54,733 nt of DNA from JBBSQE01 sp038258095 (GCA_038258095.1 JBBSQE010000001.1:1-54733), one strand, 5' to 3'; counted from the first letter of the stretch, positions 31,941-41,211 are shown. A program made the numbers and translations. The notes: generated by a model from the sequence alone, not told the origin.

Positions 31941-33781
31941 CTCAGTTGTCCCTGGCCCGAGATCAGACGGGCGATCTCCACCCGGGCGCCTTCGAACGAG
32001 CGTTGGCTGGCGTCCGCTTTGAAGAGCGCCGTGTCGGGCGGCCCGAAGACGGTCCGGGCCACCCGGTCTGCCACAGGTCGTCCGCGCAGAGCAGCGAGGC
32101 GTTGGAGATACTCGTAGTCCTCCTGCCCGTCCCGGATCCGCTTCAGGCGGATCGACTCGATCGGAATCGCCTTGGTGCCCCCGATAGCGGGGATGCCCGG
32201 GCCACCCCGAGGTAGACCGGGATAGAAGAGGGTGCCGCTTCCGTTGCCCCCGAAGTCGTACTGGTCCGTCCATGCCGTGGGCAGGCTTGCGGTCGTCTGG
32301 TAATAGAGCTCTCCGGTGGCTCCGTACTCGAACGCGAGGATTCCGAGGGCGCGAGCCTGCGAGCCGGATTGATCGATGGCGTACCCCGGCCATCTGGTCG
32401 TGCCGCCCGGCGACTCGTTGGCATCGCCATCCGTACAGCCGTAGCTGCGGCAGGACGTGTAGAGCCACAAGCGCCGATGTTGAGCGTTGTTCCCCCCGGG
32501 GGTGCCGAGAAAGGCGTCGTAATCCGCCCGCAAGCTTCCCGCGTCGTCCATGTCCGGAGTGTTGACCATGTCGTTGACCAGAACCGAGAGGATGTCGATG
32601 TCCCTGAGGCTGGCGCCCGTGTCCCCATCCAAGCTTCCGCTCGTCAGGGCATCCTCGATCCTCGCAGTGACCAGGGTCGAGGCCGCGGGATCCCTGCGCT
32701 CGAGGCTCCGTGCCCGCGATGCCCGCACCCGGCAAGCACTCCAGAGCGACGCGTCGGTGCCGGGCTCGTCGCACAGATACAGGAAGAAGCGCCCGGCAAA
32801 GTGTCCGTTCCGCGCCAGCCTTTCCCATTTCGCCAGACAACCCCGATGGGCGGATCTCGGATACAGGCAGTTCCAGTAGACGCCGATGGACGTGAGTCGC
32901 GCCCCTTTCAGGAGAGTCGGGGCGGTGCCGTTCAACAACGGGAGGACATAGCGGTCGAAGAGCTTCCGGTTGGGGGCTGAAGTCGGCGCGGCATCGGAAG
33001 CGATGGCCGACGGGTCGAAGATCGAGATGCGGTCGTCGAGGGCCACCCGCGTGTAGAGCGACGCCAGGTGCCACGCCAGCTCGGCGTCACCCCCACAGTC
33101 TCTGCTACCTGACTGTGCTTTGCACACCTGCTTCCAGTCGAGGCCGAAGGCGCTCGTGAGGGTGCTCGTCGACGGCAGCCCGAAGTCGAAGACCCGTACC
33201 GAGACGGCGATACGCTGGAGCGGGCCCTGGCTGCTGCGCACCAGGAGGGAACCTCGATAAAGACCGGAGGGCTGGCCCTCTTCAACGCGGATGTCGACCC
33301 AGGCAGCGGTTCGCTCATCAGGACCCAAGCTGGTCGGAAACGAGCGGCGTGAATCACCATAGATCTGGTCGCGCACGGGCACCAGGGCATCTGCCCACGA
33401 TCCCTCAGACCCCTTCGCGGTAGAAGGCGGGTTGCCGTCCCCGCTGACTGAGTAGGCCATCTCCCGGTAGAGCGTCACGTCGTTGCCCGGAATCCGCGCA
33501 CCACCCGGGCCCATCAGCGGTCGGTCGGCCAGGACGTCGACTCCCGGGAGCGGACCGGTGCCCGAATCGATCAGCACCTGAAAGGACTCGACTTCGTTGC
33601 GCGCTGCATTGAGCCGTACCGTGCCCGGGCCTTCGTGAAGGACGGGTTGATCGAATCTGACCGCGACGGTCGATCCGATCACCGAGACGTGAGCCGGCCG
33701 CTTTACGTCGGCGCACCCCGGAAGGACCGCCACACCGGCCATGGACACGGCGAGCAAAGCGATTGCCCTCCGTCCAGGCAC
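31937..33781 (-). CDS. DUF4091-type lipoprotein (glycoside-hydrolase-like)
   Basis: A 614-residue exported lipoprotein. The GTG at 33781 gives a proper signal: PGRR, a hydrophobic core, and lipobox VLPGC with Cys23. The central part has beta-rich segments and a TIM-barrel-like region with FFLYLCDEPGTD and later ALGILAFEYGATGELYYQ. The diagnostic DGQEDYEYLQRL near the end matches DUF4091, proteins related to glycoside hydrolases. Several Cys pairs suit an outside location. Its position inside the glycosyltransferase operon, joined by an ATGA overlap, suggests a role on the finished glycan, but no activity is shown. Confidence 0.8.
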   Translation of the reverse strand: MPGRRAIALLAVSMAGVAVLPGCADVKRPAHVSVIGSTVAVRFDQPVLHEGPGTVRLNAARNEVESFQVLIDSGTGPLPGVDVLADRPLMGPGGARIPGNDVTLYREMAYSVSGDGNPPSTAKGSEGSWADALVPVRDQIYGDSRRSFPTSLGPDERTAAWVDIRVEEGQPSGLYRGSLLVRSSQGPLQRIAVSVRVFDFGLPSTSTLTSAFGLDWKQVCKAQSGSRDCGGDAELAWHLASLYTRVALDDRISIFDPSAIASDAAPTSAPNRKLFDRYVLPLLNGTAPTLLKGARLTSIGVYWNCLYPRSAHRGCLAKWERLARNGHFAGRFFLYLCDEPGTDASLWSACRVRASRARSLERRDPAASTLVTARIEDALTSGSLDGDTGASLRDIDILSVLVNDMVNTPDMDDAGSLRADYDAFLGTPGGNNAQHRRLWLYTSCRSYGCTDGDANESPGGTTRWPGYAIDQSGSQARALGILAFEYGATGELYYQTTASLPTAWTDQYDFGGNGSGTLFYPGLPRGGPGIPAIGGTKAIPIESIRLKRIRDGQEDYEYLQRLAALRGRPVADRVARTVFGPPDTALFKADASQRSFEGARVEIARLISGQGQLR

Positions 33782-33789
33782 CGGGAATC

Positions 33790-34542
33790 TCAGGAGGAAC
33801 CGACTATGAGCGAAGCTTCGTGGCGCTTGAAGATCAGCCGAAGCGGCATGGGCAGGCGGATGCCGTCGAGCCATGATTGCTCGATCGAACCACCTTCGCC
33901 GATGACCATGGCGTTGAGCTCATCCGGAGAGTAGTAGGAGACGACGGGCTGGCCCACGTTCGCCCAATAGCCCAGAACGCCGACCCTTCTGCTCGTGACG
34001 CGGCTCACGGTCCGCTTCAACCAGAAGACGGAATCCATGGCGAGACGTGGTCTGAAGACGGGCTCGACGATGATCAGGTGACCCTCCGGCTTCAGGAGCA
34101 TCAGCGAGTTCCCGATCGCCTCGCGGGCGTTGGCGCGTGATTCCCGCCGCGTGGAACCCACGAGGTGGTGCAAGACTGCGGCGACGACGACGAAGTCATA
34201 GCCACCGGCCAGTCCGGCGATGAAATCGCGGTCGAGAACAGAGCCGTGGAGGGTGTCACACTCGACGCGCTCTCGAGTCTTCACCAAGCAGCTCTCGCTC
34301 ACGTCCATCGCAGACAGACGCGTCATGTCGGCGGATCGCGAGATGAAATCGAGGGTGTTCCCGACGCCGCAACCGACGTCGATCAGGGTCGAGTCCGGCC
34401 GGGCGGATGTCGCCAGGAACTCAGCGACCCGGTCGAGTCGACCATCGCTGTACTCGGGAACGTGCGAGTCGAAGTAGCGAACCGTTTCGGCGTCACTCTG
34501 AGGCGGTATCACCACCTGCTTCTCAGCTTCAGGACCGGTCAT
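33790..34542 (-). CDS. Class I SAM-dependent methyltransferase
   Basis: A 250-residue methyltransferase with motif I LIDVGCGVG (53-61), AMDVS at the end of strand 2, VVVAAVLHHLVG (motif IV region) and PEGHLIIVEP. A C-terminal basic and aromatic part could hold the acceptor. It probably methylates a sugar or lipid-linked intermediate, judged only from its place in the operon. It starts at an ATG 18 bases after the FkbM gene and ends 8 bases before the DUF4091 lipoprotein start. Confidence 0.85.
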   Translation of the reverse strand: MTGPEAEKQVVIPPQSDAETVRYFDSHVPEYSDGRLDRVAEFLATSARPDSTLIDVGCGVGNTLDFISRSADMTRLSAMDVSESCLVKTRERVECDTLHGSVLDRDFIAGLAGGYDFVVVAAVLHHLVGSTRRESRANAREAIGNSLMLLKPEGHLIIVEPVFRPRLAMDSVFWLKRTVSRVTSRRVGVLGYWANVGQPVVSYYSPDELNAMVIGEGGSIEQSWLDGIRLPMPLRLIFKRHEASLIVGSS

Positions 34543-34560
34543 GTCTTCTCGTCGATTGTC

Positions 34561-35397
34561 TCACGCGCCTTGGGACAACGGGCGCTCGGCGAACACCCAC
34601 TTGTGCGGAAAGCTGGGGTCAGGCCAAGCGTCATAGCCCAGGGCTTCGAGTTGGGCGATGCACTCGGCTGCGGGGTAGTGGAAGGCAGGGTGCGCTTCCA
34701 CGCGTATCGAGCGGATCCGGTTCACCCAGTCGCCCCCCGCCGCGAAAACCCGCCGCTCCGTTCCTTCGATGGTCACGTGCATGTAGTCGATCTCGCCGTC
34801 AGGCATGTGCTCGGCCAGGATGGTGTCGATCGTCCGGGCTGAAATGACGACTGCATCGGCGCCGTCACTTTCCTCGCGGGATCTGACGGTGAAGCCGTGC
34901 TCTCCATGCACGCTGGTTCGCTCGACCACGAGGTCGGTATCAGCGTCCCATATCCCTGCCTGGACGACGGAGGCGCGATCGCCGTACCGAGCCACATTTT
35001 TCTGGGCCACGGCAACGTTGCCCGGGTCCGGCTCCACACCGAGAATCCTGGCATCTGGATACCGGTGGCCCAGCGCCGTCAGTGCCGCCCCCATATTCGA
35101 ACCTATCTCGAGGACCTGACGAAGATCCGGGCGATCGAATCGCGGCGGAGGCAGATAGAGGTCGGAGGAGTAGTAGTAGCTCGCGTTTCGCAGGTCGCTC
35201 GTACCCGGCCTGACCCAGAGCTTCGCACCCCCGAGGCCGCGCATGGCGACGGAGATTGCAGGAGCGCCACCGGTGCGCCGCCGGCTCCGCGTGATGACCT
35301 CCAGCACTCGAAATTTCCCCCGGAGACCGGCGCCGGCCTGCAATTGCAGTCGTAGGCTTCGCAGATACGTTGCTGCTCGCGCAAGTGACCGCTTCAT
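34561..35397 (-). CDS. FkbM-family methyltransferase
   Basis: A 278-residue methyltransferase with the FkbM layout: a short N-terminal arm, motif I VLEIGSNMGAALTALG (95-110), GVEPDPGNVAVAQKNV, and the later TIDTILAEHMPDGEIDYMHVTIEG segment. FkbM enzymes O-methylate hydroxyls of sugars and polyketides. The ATG at 35397 overlaps the stop of the flippase gene as ATGA. The open frame continues far upstream, but that part overlaps the flippase gene and is not coding. The substrate is unknown. Confidence 0.87.
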   Translation of the reverse strand: MKRSLARAATYLRSLRLQLQAGAGLRGKFRVLEVITRSRRRTGGAPAISVAMRGLGGAKLWVRPGTSDLRNASYYYSSDLYLPPPRFDRPDLRQVLEIGSNMGAALTALGHRYPDARILGVEPDPGNVAVAQKNVARYGDRASVVQAGIWDADTDLVVERTSVHGEHGFTVRSREESDGADAVVISARTIDTILAEHMPDGEIDYMHVTIEGTERRVFAAGGDWVNRIRSIRVEAHPAFHYPAAECIAQLEALGYDAWPDPSFPHKWVFAERPLSQGA

Positions 35398-36890
35398 CGG
35401 AAACCCATACGCCGGACGACCGCGATTCCCTGCCTGATCTCGTCGGTTGAGACCTCTCTTGTCAGCACGAGACCGACGGCGAACAGGGCCACTCCAGCGA
35501 CGAGACCGCCACACACCGCGACGAAGGAAAGCTTGCCGGTGCCGATAGCGAGAAGGGGCAGCGCCGCGAACCCCGCCGCAGCAAATGACCGGCAGGTGGT
35601 CGCGGCCAGAGGCCGCAGCGGTAGCCCGATCCTTCGTCGGAGGACCAGAAAGTGGCCGGGCACGTAGAGGGCGAAAGCGGCCCCGGTCCCGATGGCGCCC
35701 GCGATCGGGCCGATTCGGGGGATCAGGATGATGTCGATGACGACGTTCAGGGCCAGAGCTCCGAGAGCGAGGGGGATCCGGCGTCGCGCTTCGCCCAGGT
35801 AGTTGACGGCCAGGGTCACGACGGAGGCGAGGCCCGCAAGAAACACATACGGAGACAGGGCACGGAGGACGGCGGCTGATTCGCCGTACCCCGTTCCGAG
35901 AGCGAGATTGGCGATCGGCGTCGCCCAGACGAGAATCACGACAGCCGCGAAGCATTGGCACATCAGGAGCCATCGCATCGCCGCCTGGAACACCTCGATT
36001 CGAACCGGTTCTCCGGGCCGGCCGGCAAGCCGGGGAGTGTAGCCGCTCGCGACGGCGTTCCCGAGGTACATAAGCAGGATCGTCAGGCGCATGGGCGCCT
36101 CGAAGATCCCGGCGTCATCTGAGCCGAGGTACCCACCGATGAGGAGAACGTCGACCCGCGAGAAGAGTGTCATGACGCCGTCGATAACGAGCAGCGCAAC
36201 TGCATACCCTGCGATCAGCCGTGAGTAGGACGCGACCGAGCGCTTGCTGGGCTCGGTGGGAGGACGGACCGCGCGAAAGATCAAGATCATGGAAAGAAAG
36301 GCCGCAACTCCGTACCCGGTGGCACGACCTGCCGTCGCACCTGCCACCCCGGCCCCGGCCGCCACGAGGCCGATCGAGGTCACCGTCTCGGAGAAGCTCT
36401 CACCGAACGACAGAAGCAGCGTCACCTCGTTTCGCGACATCGCTTCGAAATAGGCGAGCGCAAGGAACATGATGCTCTGAAAGAAGACGGCGAGCGCCAC
36501 GAAACGCAGGGGGGTCTCGAGTCCCGGGATGCCGTAGGCCCCGGCGATCGGCCCGGCGAGAGCGAGCAGGGCGACCGACATGATCCCTCCGGCAACGAGC
36601 TTGAGCCGGAAGGTCGTGACGACGAAACGGTGAAGCTCCGCATGATCTTCCCTGTGCTCGGCTATGAACCGTGCGGCCGCCTGCGCCAGGCCCGCATCGG
36701 ACAGGAGGACAACGATCGCGCCGACACTCGTGGCCAATGCGTAGATCCCGTAGTCATCAGGACCGAGCTTCCGCACCAGGTACAAAGTCAGAATCGCCGT
36801 GAACGCGGCTCCGATCAACTGGTAGGCGAGGGAGAACGCGGCGCTTCGGGTTTGCAGGCGAGTCGTGGAATCCGGTTCAACCTGAGACAT
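35394..36890 (-). CDS. Wzx-type polysaccharide flippase
   Basis: A 498-residue MATE/MVF-type membrane protein with about 12-14 predicted spans and the RfbX/Wzx start (AAFSLAYQLIGAAFTAILTL, YLVRKLGPDDYGIYALATS). Later elements include YFEAMSRNEVTLLLSFGESF and SRVDVLLIGGYLGSDDAGIF. It would move the lipid-linked repeat unit across the membrane. The ATG at 36890 lies 14 bases inside the end of the upstream glycosyltransferase gene. Its presence, with Wzz and Wzy-like genes, marks the locus as Wzx/Wzy dependent rather than ABC-transporter dependent. Confidence 0.92.
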   Translation of the reverse strand: MSQVEPDSTTRLQTRSAAFSLAYQLIGAAFTAILTLYLVRKLGPDDYGIYALATSVGAIVVLLSDAGLAQAAARFIAEHREDHAELHRFVVTTFRLKLVAGGIMSVALLALAGPIAGAYGIPGLETPLRFVALAVFFQSIMFLALAYFEAMSRNEVTLLLSFGESFSETVTSIGLVAAGAGVAGATAGRATGYGVAAFLSMILIFRAVRPPTEPSKRSVASYSRLIAGYAVALLVIDGVMTLFSRVDVLLIGGYLGSDDAGIFEAPMRLTILLMYLGNAVASGYTPRLAGRPGEPVRIEVFQAAMRWLLMCQCFAAVVILVWATPIANLALGTGYGESAAVLRALSPYVFLAGLASVVTLAVNYLGEARRRIPLALGALALNVVIDIILIPRIGPIAGAIGTGAAFALYVPGHFLVLRRRIGLPLRPLAATTCRSFAAAGFAALPLLAIGTGKLSFVAVCGGLVAGVALFAVGLVLTREVSTDEIRQGIAVVRRMGFR

Positions 36891-38082
36891 CGCGAAGCAC
36901 CCTCTCCAAGATGGGGACCTGGCGCTCCCGCAGGTGGTCGCGCGCGAAAATGACTGCCCGCTCGGCACGGGTCTCCGCGCGCCGGCGATCGCCTTCGATG
37001 CTCCGGATCGCCCCCGCTAGGGACTCCGCGTCACCTGGCGTCGCGATGGTCGCCATATCCTTCTCGAGCGCGATCCTCGCCGCTTCGCCCGGCGTCGAGA
37101 CGATCATCGGCGTGTTGACGGCCGCGTAGTCATAGAGCTTGATCGGAATCGTCTTGCCCAGCGCGGGATTGTCGGCGAGGCTGACGAGGAGCGCACTCGA
37201 GGCCCGAAGGTAGGGAAGGATCTGTTCGGGGGTCATCGGGTCGAGGAAGGTAACCCGGCCCGGACCAAGATCCGCTGCCACGCGTTCCAGGCCCGGCCGC
37301 CCGGCACCGTCCCCGATGACGAGGAGGTTATGTCCGGGGCCGGCTGACCGGATCGCGTCGATTGCGACCTCGACGCCTTGGGAGAGTCCGACGTTTCCGG
37401 CATAGGTGAGGAGAAATCCGGGTGGCAGCCCGAGCCCCTCGGGAGTCGAAGCGATCGATGCTCCGCCAAGCCAGAGCTCGGACGTCCCGTTCGGGAGGAG
37501 ATGGACTCCGGGGCGGTCGCGGATCTCGAGGACATGCCTCCGGAACGGCTCCGTGACGGTGGTGACCGCCGCGGCGTCACGATAAAGCCAGCGCTCTCCC
37601 CTTGCCGCCGCGGCCAGCACCCGGCGGCTCTGCACCCGACCGACCGCCCCGGCGACTTCGGGCCAGAGGTCGCGAACATCGAGGACCCACGGGACCGAGA
37701 AGCGCCTGGCGAGCAATGCGCCGACCGCCCCGACAGTCAGCGGCGGCGAGGAAGCGACGATCACGTCGGGCCGCTTGCGCCGGACGCCCTGGATGCTCGC
37801 CATCGCGGCATATGTGCCATAGGAGCCGAGGCGGGTGAGGGTGCTCTTCGACGGACGGGCATAAGTCCAGACGTAGTTGACCTCCACGCCGTCCAGACGG
37901 CGCCGCTCGACCGTATGTCCTCCGAACCCTTCGTACACGATTCCGGCAGGATGGCTGGGTACCTCGCATACGACATCGACATCGTGCCCCAGCGCGGCCA
38001 AGCCGCCGGCGAACGGCTCGAGCCGGAGCGCAGCCGCGGTCAGCTCAGGACTGAAGTACTGGGTCGCAAGGAGCACGCGCAT
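36877..38082 (-). CDS. Glycosyltransferase, GT4 family (WbuB-like)
   Basis: A 401-residue GT-B enzyme of the WbuB kind. The N-terminal part has LLATQYFSPELTAAALRLEP and the loop VASSPPLTVGAVGALLARR followed by LDVRDLWPE, as in fucosamine/aminosugar transferases such as WbuB. The C-terminal part has TYAGNVGLSQGVEVAIDA and the donor end IPIKLYDYAAVNTPMIVSTP. It is a reasonable candidate for an early amino-sugar transferase, but that is inference. It starts 47 bases after the nucleotidyltransferase gene. Confidence 0.9.
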   Translation of the reverse strand: MRVLLATQYFSPELTAAALRLEPFAGGLAALGHDVDVVCEVPSHPAGIVYEGFGGHTVERRRLDGVEVNYVWTYARPSKSTLTRLGSYGTYAAMASIQGVRRKRPDVIVASSPPLTVGAVGALLARRFSVPWVLDVRDLWPEVAGAVGRVQSRRVLAAAARGERWLYRDAAAVTTVTEPFRRHVLEIRDRPGVHLLPNGTSELWLGGASIASTPEGLGLPPGFLLTYAGNVGLSQGVEVAIDAIRSAGPGHNLLVIGDGAGRPGLERVAADLGPGRVTFLDPMTPEQILPYLRASSALLVSLADNPALGKTIPIKLYDYAAVNTPMIVSTPGEAARIALEKDMATIATPGDAESLAGAIRSIEGDRRRAETRAERAVIFARDHLRERQVPILERVLRDVSG

Positions 38083-38129
38083 GGGGACTCACCGCCGGCA
38101 AGACGAGTGTGCATCCCGGTGCGGCCTCA

Positions 38130-38846
38130 TCACTGGATGAGATCTGGGCCGAATCGGCTGGCATTCTCGGTGAGAAAGGTGACTGCGCGGTCGTATTCCG
38201 CTGGGGTACCGATATCGAACCAGGCACCCTCGAAGGGATATGCGCCGACCGGCCGACCGGCCGCGATCAGCCTCAAGACCACGTCGGGGAAGTCGAACCG
38301 CCCGTCGGGTATCGCCTCAACGGCGACCGGTGAGTAGACATAGACGCCCATGCTGACTTCGTAGTGGAGGGTGGGCTTCTCGACGTAGCCGGTGACGATC
38401 TCGCCCGATCCCTCGATGACCCCCAGCGAGAGCCCGACGTCTTTGCGGTGCGTGGCGATCGTCAGGGCGACCCCACGCTCCTCGTGCCGGGCAATCAGGG
38501 CTGCGTAGTCAAGGTCCGTGAGGATGTCCCCGTTCATGACGAGGACGGATTCCTCGACCTTCGGGATCTGGCGAAGGGCGCCAGCCGTGCCGAGCGGCTC
38601 GGACTCCCAGTGGTAGCGGAGCTCGACCCCATCGGGGACGACATCGCTTTCGTCGAAGTACGCACGAATAAGCCCACCGAGATGCCCGACGGAGACGTCG
38701 ATCTCCGTAAAGCCGGCGGTGGCCAGTTGCTGGAGGATCAACGCGAGGATCGGCCGGTCTCCGAGCGGGAGCAGGGGCTTCGGTAGCACCGTCGTGTACG
38801 GACGCAGTCGCGTCCCCTTTCCTCCGGCGAGGATCACCGCGCGCAT
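38130..38846 (-). CDS. Sugar-1-phosphate nucleotidyltransferase
   Basis: A 238-residue nucleotidyltransferase of the GlmU/RmlA/mannose-1-phosphate guanylyltransferase superfamily: the nucleotide loop LAGGKGTRLRPYT (6-18), PKPLLPLGDRPIL (22-34), the metal-binding MNGDILTDLD and EGAWFDIGTPAEYDRA at the end. It forms an NDP-sugar for the cluster. Short length without a left-handed helix domain fits the simple NTP-transferases, and the nucleotide and sugar are unresolved. Its ATG overlaps the epimerase stop by one base (TGATG), so the two are co-translated. Confidence 0.9.
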   Translation of the reverse strand: MRAVILAGGKGTRLRPYTTVLPKPLLPLGDRPILALILQQLATAGFTEIDVSVGHLGGLIRAYFDESDVVPDGVELRYHWESEPLGTAGALRQIPKVEESVLVMNGDILTDLDYAALIARHEERGVALTIATHRKDVGLSLGVIEGSGEIVTGYVEKPTLHYEVSMGVYVYSPVAVEAIPDGRFDFPDVVLRLIAAGRPVGAYPFEGAWFDIGTPAEYDRAVTFLTENASRFGPDLIQ

Positions 38847-39889
38847 CAGTCAGCCCCGCCGTCCGCTGCTTTACCTCCGTTGTCCTCGCCGGGGATCGTA
38901 TGGCTCGAGTAGAAGCGCTCGCGCTCCTCGACATCGGGGAAAGCCCCATCGCGGATGGCCGTCACCAGGTTGCCGACCGAGGCGGGCACCCGGAACTCCG
39001 GCTCGAACCCGAGACGATCGCGGATCTTGTCGAAGTTGACCCGATAGTTACGAGGGTCCACACCACCCTCGTGGAAGCTCAGCTTCCCGGCTCCACCCAG
39101 ATGTTCCTGGACAGCCTCGACCACCATTCGCTTCGTGTAGTTCTCGTCCGAGTGGCCGACGTTGAACACCTCACCCCTGACGCTGTCCGCGGGTGCGTCG
39201 AGCGCCGTGATGATTGCGCCGGAGATGTCGTGTACGTGGCAATACGGCCGCCACGTGTCAGCGTCGTAGACCAGCAACTCCCGGCCGGTCGTCAAGGTAC
39301 GCGTGAACTCGGAGATCGTCAGATCGAATCGCATCCGTGGAGATAGGCCGTAGGCCGTCGAGATCCGGAGAATCGTCGGGCAGAAGTCGATCCCCGGCCC
39401 CTCCGAGAGGATGAACTTCTCGAACTCGACCTTTGTCTCGGCGTACAGCGACGCCGGTGCCAGGTCGGACTCCTCCGTAGCAGGATCATCGCTGCCTCTG
39501 AGGCCGTAGTTCGAACACGTGGACGTGAAGACGAAGCGATTGATTCCGCGTCCATCGAGAGCGCTGAAGACTTCCTGGGCCCCTTCGACATTGACCGACC
39601 GGGTCAGCTCCGGGTAACGCTTGGAGACGGGATCGCCGACCAGTGCTGCGAGGTGCACGACGTCGGTGACACCCTCGAGCGAACGCTCGAGATCTGCCTC
39701 ATCGCGGAGATCTCCGTGGACGAACGAGAAGCCGGGCTCCTCCCAGACACCGGCGATCGCTTGTCCGTGCTCATATAGAAGAGCGTCCAGAACCCGGACG
39801 TCATGCCCGTTGCCCAGCAGCCGGCGCACCAGGACGTTGCCGATGTACCCGGCGCCCCCGATCACCAGGATCCGTCTCTTTTCCGTCAT
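38846..39889 (-). CDS. NAD-dependent nucleotide-sugar epimerase/dehydratase
   Basis: A 347-residue extended short-chain dehydrogenase with the NAD motif VIGGAGYIGN (9-18), VVHLAALVGDP, the TSTCSNYG active-site strand and the catalytic Tyr-x3-Lys in SLYAETKVEFEK. It resembles RfbB/GalE-like and WbpP-like epimerases, and the substrate is unknown. It is the first gene of the minus-strand glycan operon; the 146 bases upstream hold no gene but contain inverted repeats. The partner nucleotidyltransferase follows with a one-base overlap. Confidence 0.9.
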   Translation of the reverse strand: MTEKRRILVIGGAGYIGNVLVRRLLGNGHDVRVLDALLYEHGQAIAGVWEEPGFSFVHGDLRDEADLERSLEGVTDVVHLAALVGDPVSKRYPELTRSVNVEGAQEVFSALDGRGINRFVFTSTCSNYGLRGSDDPATEESDLAPASLYAETKVEFEKFILSEGPGIDFCPTILRISTAYGLSPRMRFDLTISEFTRTLTTGRELLVYDADTWRPYCHVHDISGAIITALDAPADSVRGEVFNVGHSDENYTKRMVVEAVQEHLGGAGKLSFHEGGVDPRNYRVNFDKIRDRLGFEPEFRVPASVGNLVTAIRDGAFPDVEERERFYSSHTIPGEDNGGKAADGGAD

Positions 39890-39936
39890 CGACCGCCCCT
39901 CGGTGTGGTTGTTTGCATTCTGCCGTTCGCCGGGCG

Positions 39937-39994
39937 GCCTCGATTCCCTCTCAGGCCCACCTTCGTCGGACCGCCCACCCTGGGCGATCGAGGC
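39937..39994. repeat. Nested inverted repeats in the leader before the glycan operon
   Basis: GCCTCGAT (39937-39944) is matched by ATCGAGGC (39987-39994). Inside this is a tighter hairpin, CGCCCA (39972-39977) and TGGGCG (39981-39986) with a 3-base loop. The structure lies 48-105 bases upstream of the first glycan-operon gene and about 40 bases or more after argD. It may be a leader structure for the operon or the argD terminator; neither is shown. Confidence 0.35.
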
Positions 39995-40035
39995 TCGTAT
40001 CGACAGGCTGCCAACGCTGGATTAGCAGGGTGCTC

Positions 40036-41211
40036 TCAGCGGCTCAGGGCTGAGCGAATCTCCGTCACACAACGTTCGATCTCAGCCGCAGTGATGTTGA
40101 GGGGAGGCAGCAGGCGGAGCGTGTGGGCATCCGGGGCATTGACCACCAGCCCCGCCTCGAGGAGATCGGCGCAGGTGGAAGCTGCATCGCGGCCTTCCTC
40201 GATGGAGACACCGAGCATCAGTCCGCGACCCCTGACCTCGCGGACCCCGGAAAGCTCTTCGAGTGAAGCCCGCAGCTGTGCGCTCCGCTCGCGGACCTGG
40301 CCAAGGAGGGCCTGGTCATCCACGACCCCGAGAACCGCCAGGGCCGTCGTGGCGACCAACGGTCCTCCGGCGAAGGTCGACCCGTGGTCGCCCGGCCCGA
40401 GGACCTCCCCGGCCTCCGGCGTCGTGATGCAGGCGCCGATCGGCAGCCCGCCGCCGAGCGCCTTGGCGCTCGTCATCACATCCGGGACGACCGGCGTCTG
40501 TTCATAGGCCCAGAGAGAGCCGGTCCGCCCCATCCCGGTCTGGATCTCGTCGAGGATCAGGAGGGCGCCGGTACGGTCGCAGGCCTCGCGGGCGGCAAGG
40601 AGCACCTCGTCGGGCACCGGATAGACGCCCGCCTCGCCCTGGATCGGCTCGATCAGGACGGCCGCGGTCCGGTCCCCGACTGCGTCGGTGATCGCCTCCG
40701 CGGTGATCGGAACCGAGCGGAAGCCCGGCAGCATCGGCGCGAAGTCCGGGTTGGCGGCGAGGGCCGGCGTCGCCGACAGTGCGCCGTATGTGCGACCGTG
40801 GAAGTCACGATCGAAGCTGATGATCTCCGGTGCGTCGATGCCGCGGGCGCGTGCGTGCTTGCGGGCGATCTTGATCGCGCACTCGTTCGCCTCCGTTCCG
40901 GAATTCGTGAAGAAGACCCGGCCGCCGAGGCTCGACTCGGAGAGGCGCTCGGCGAGCCGCACCATCGGTTCCGAGTAGAAGAGGTTCGAGACGTGCATCA
41001 GCTCGCGGGCCTGCTCGCGCACCGCCTCGACGACCGCCGGGTGGCAGTGGCCGATCGAGCAAACCGAGATGCCGCCGAGGAAGTCGAGGTACTCCTTGCC
41101 CTCGGCGTCCCACAGCCGGGAGCCCTCGCCGCGGACGAACTGCACCGGCGCCCGTTTGTAGGTCTGCATCACGTAACGCTCCTCGCGAGCGCTCAGGTCA
41201 TTCAGCTCCAT
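40036..41211 (-). CDS. argD: Acetylornithine aminotransferase
   Basis: PLP-dependent class III aminotransferase that converts N-acetylglutamate semialdehyde to N-acetylornithine. The 391-residue product has FTNSGTEANE (101-110), FHGRTYG, LILDEIQTGMGRTG (218-231) and the Schiff-base lysine Lys250 in VMTSAKALGGGLP. Length matches ArgD. The ATG at 41211 overlaps the end of argB by 14 bases. It is the last gene of the pheST-argCJBD run; argF, argR and argH are not in the window. Confidence 0.95.
   Translation of the reverse strand: MELNDLSAREERYVMQTYKRAPVQFVRGEGSRLWDAEGKEYLDFLGGISVCSIGHCHPAVVEAVREQARELMHVSNLFYSEPMVRLAERLSESSLGGRVFFTNSGTEANECAIKIARKHARARGIDAPEIISFDRDFHGRTYGALSATPALAANPDFAPMLPGFRSVPITAEAITDAVGDRTAAVLIEPIQGEAGVYPVPDEVLLAAREACDRTGALLILDEIQTGMGRTGSLWAYEQTPVVPDVMTSAKALGGGLPIGACITTPEAGEVLGPGDHGSTFAGGPLVATTALAVLGVVDDQALLGQVRERSAQLRASLEELSGVREVRGRGLMLGVSIEEGRDAASTCADLLEAGLVVNAPDAHTLRLLPPLNITAAEIERCVTEIRSALSR

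Noticed and set aside
30735..33074. 779-codon frame giving a longer glycosyltransferase
   Set aside because: The N-terminal half is a shadow of the DUF4091 gene; conserved GT4 sequence begins at the ATG at 31940.
35397..35973. N-terminal extension of the FkbM frame
   Set aside because: Lies over the flippase gene and is Arg/Pro-rich; the ATGA overlap supports the start at 35397.
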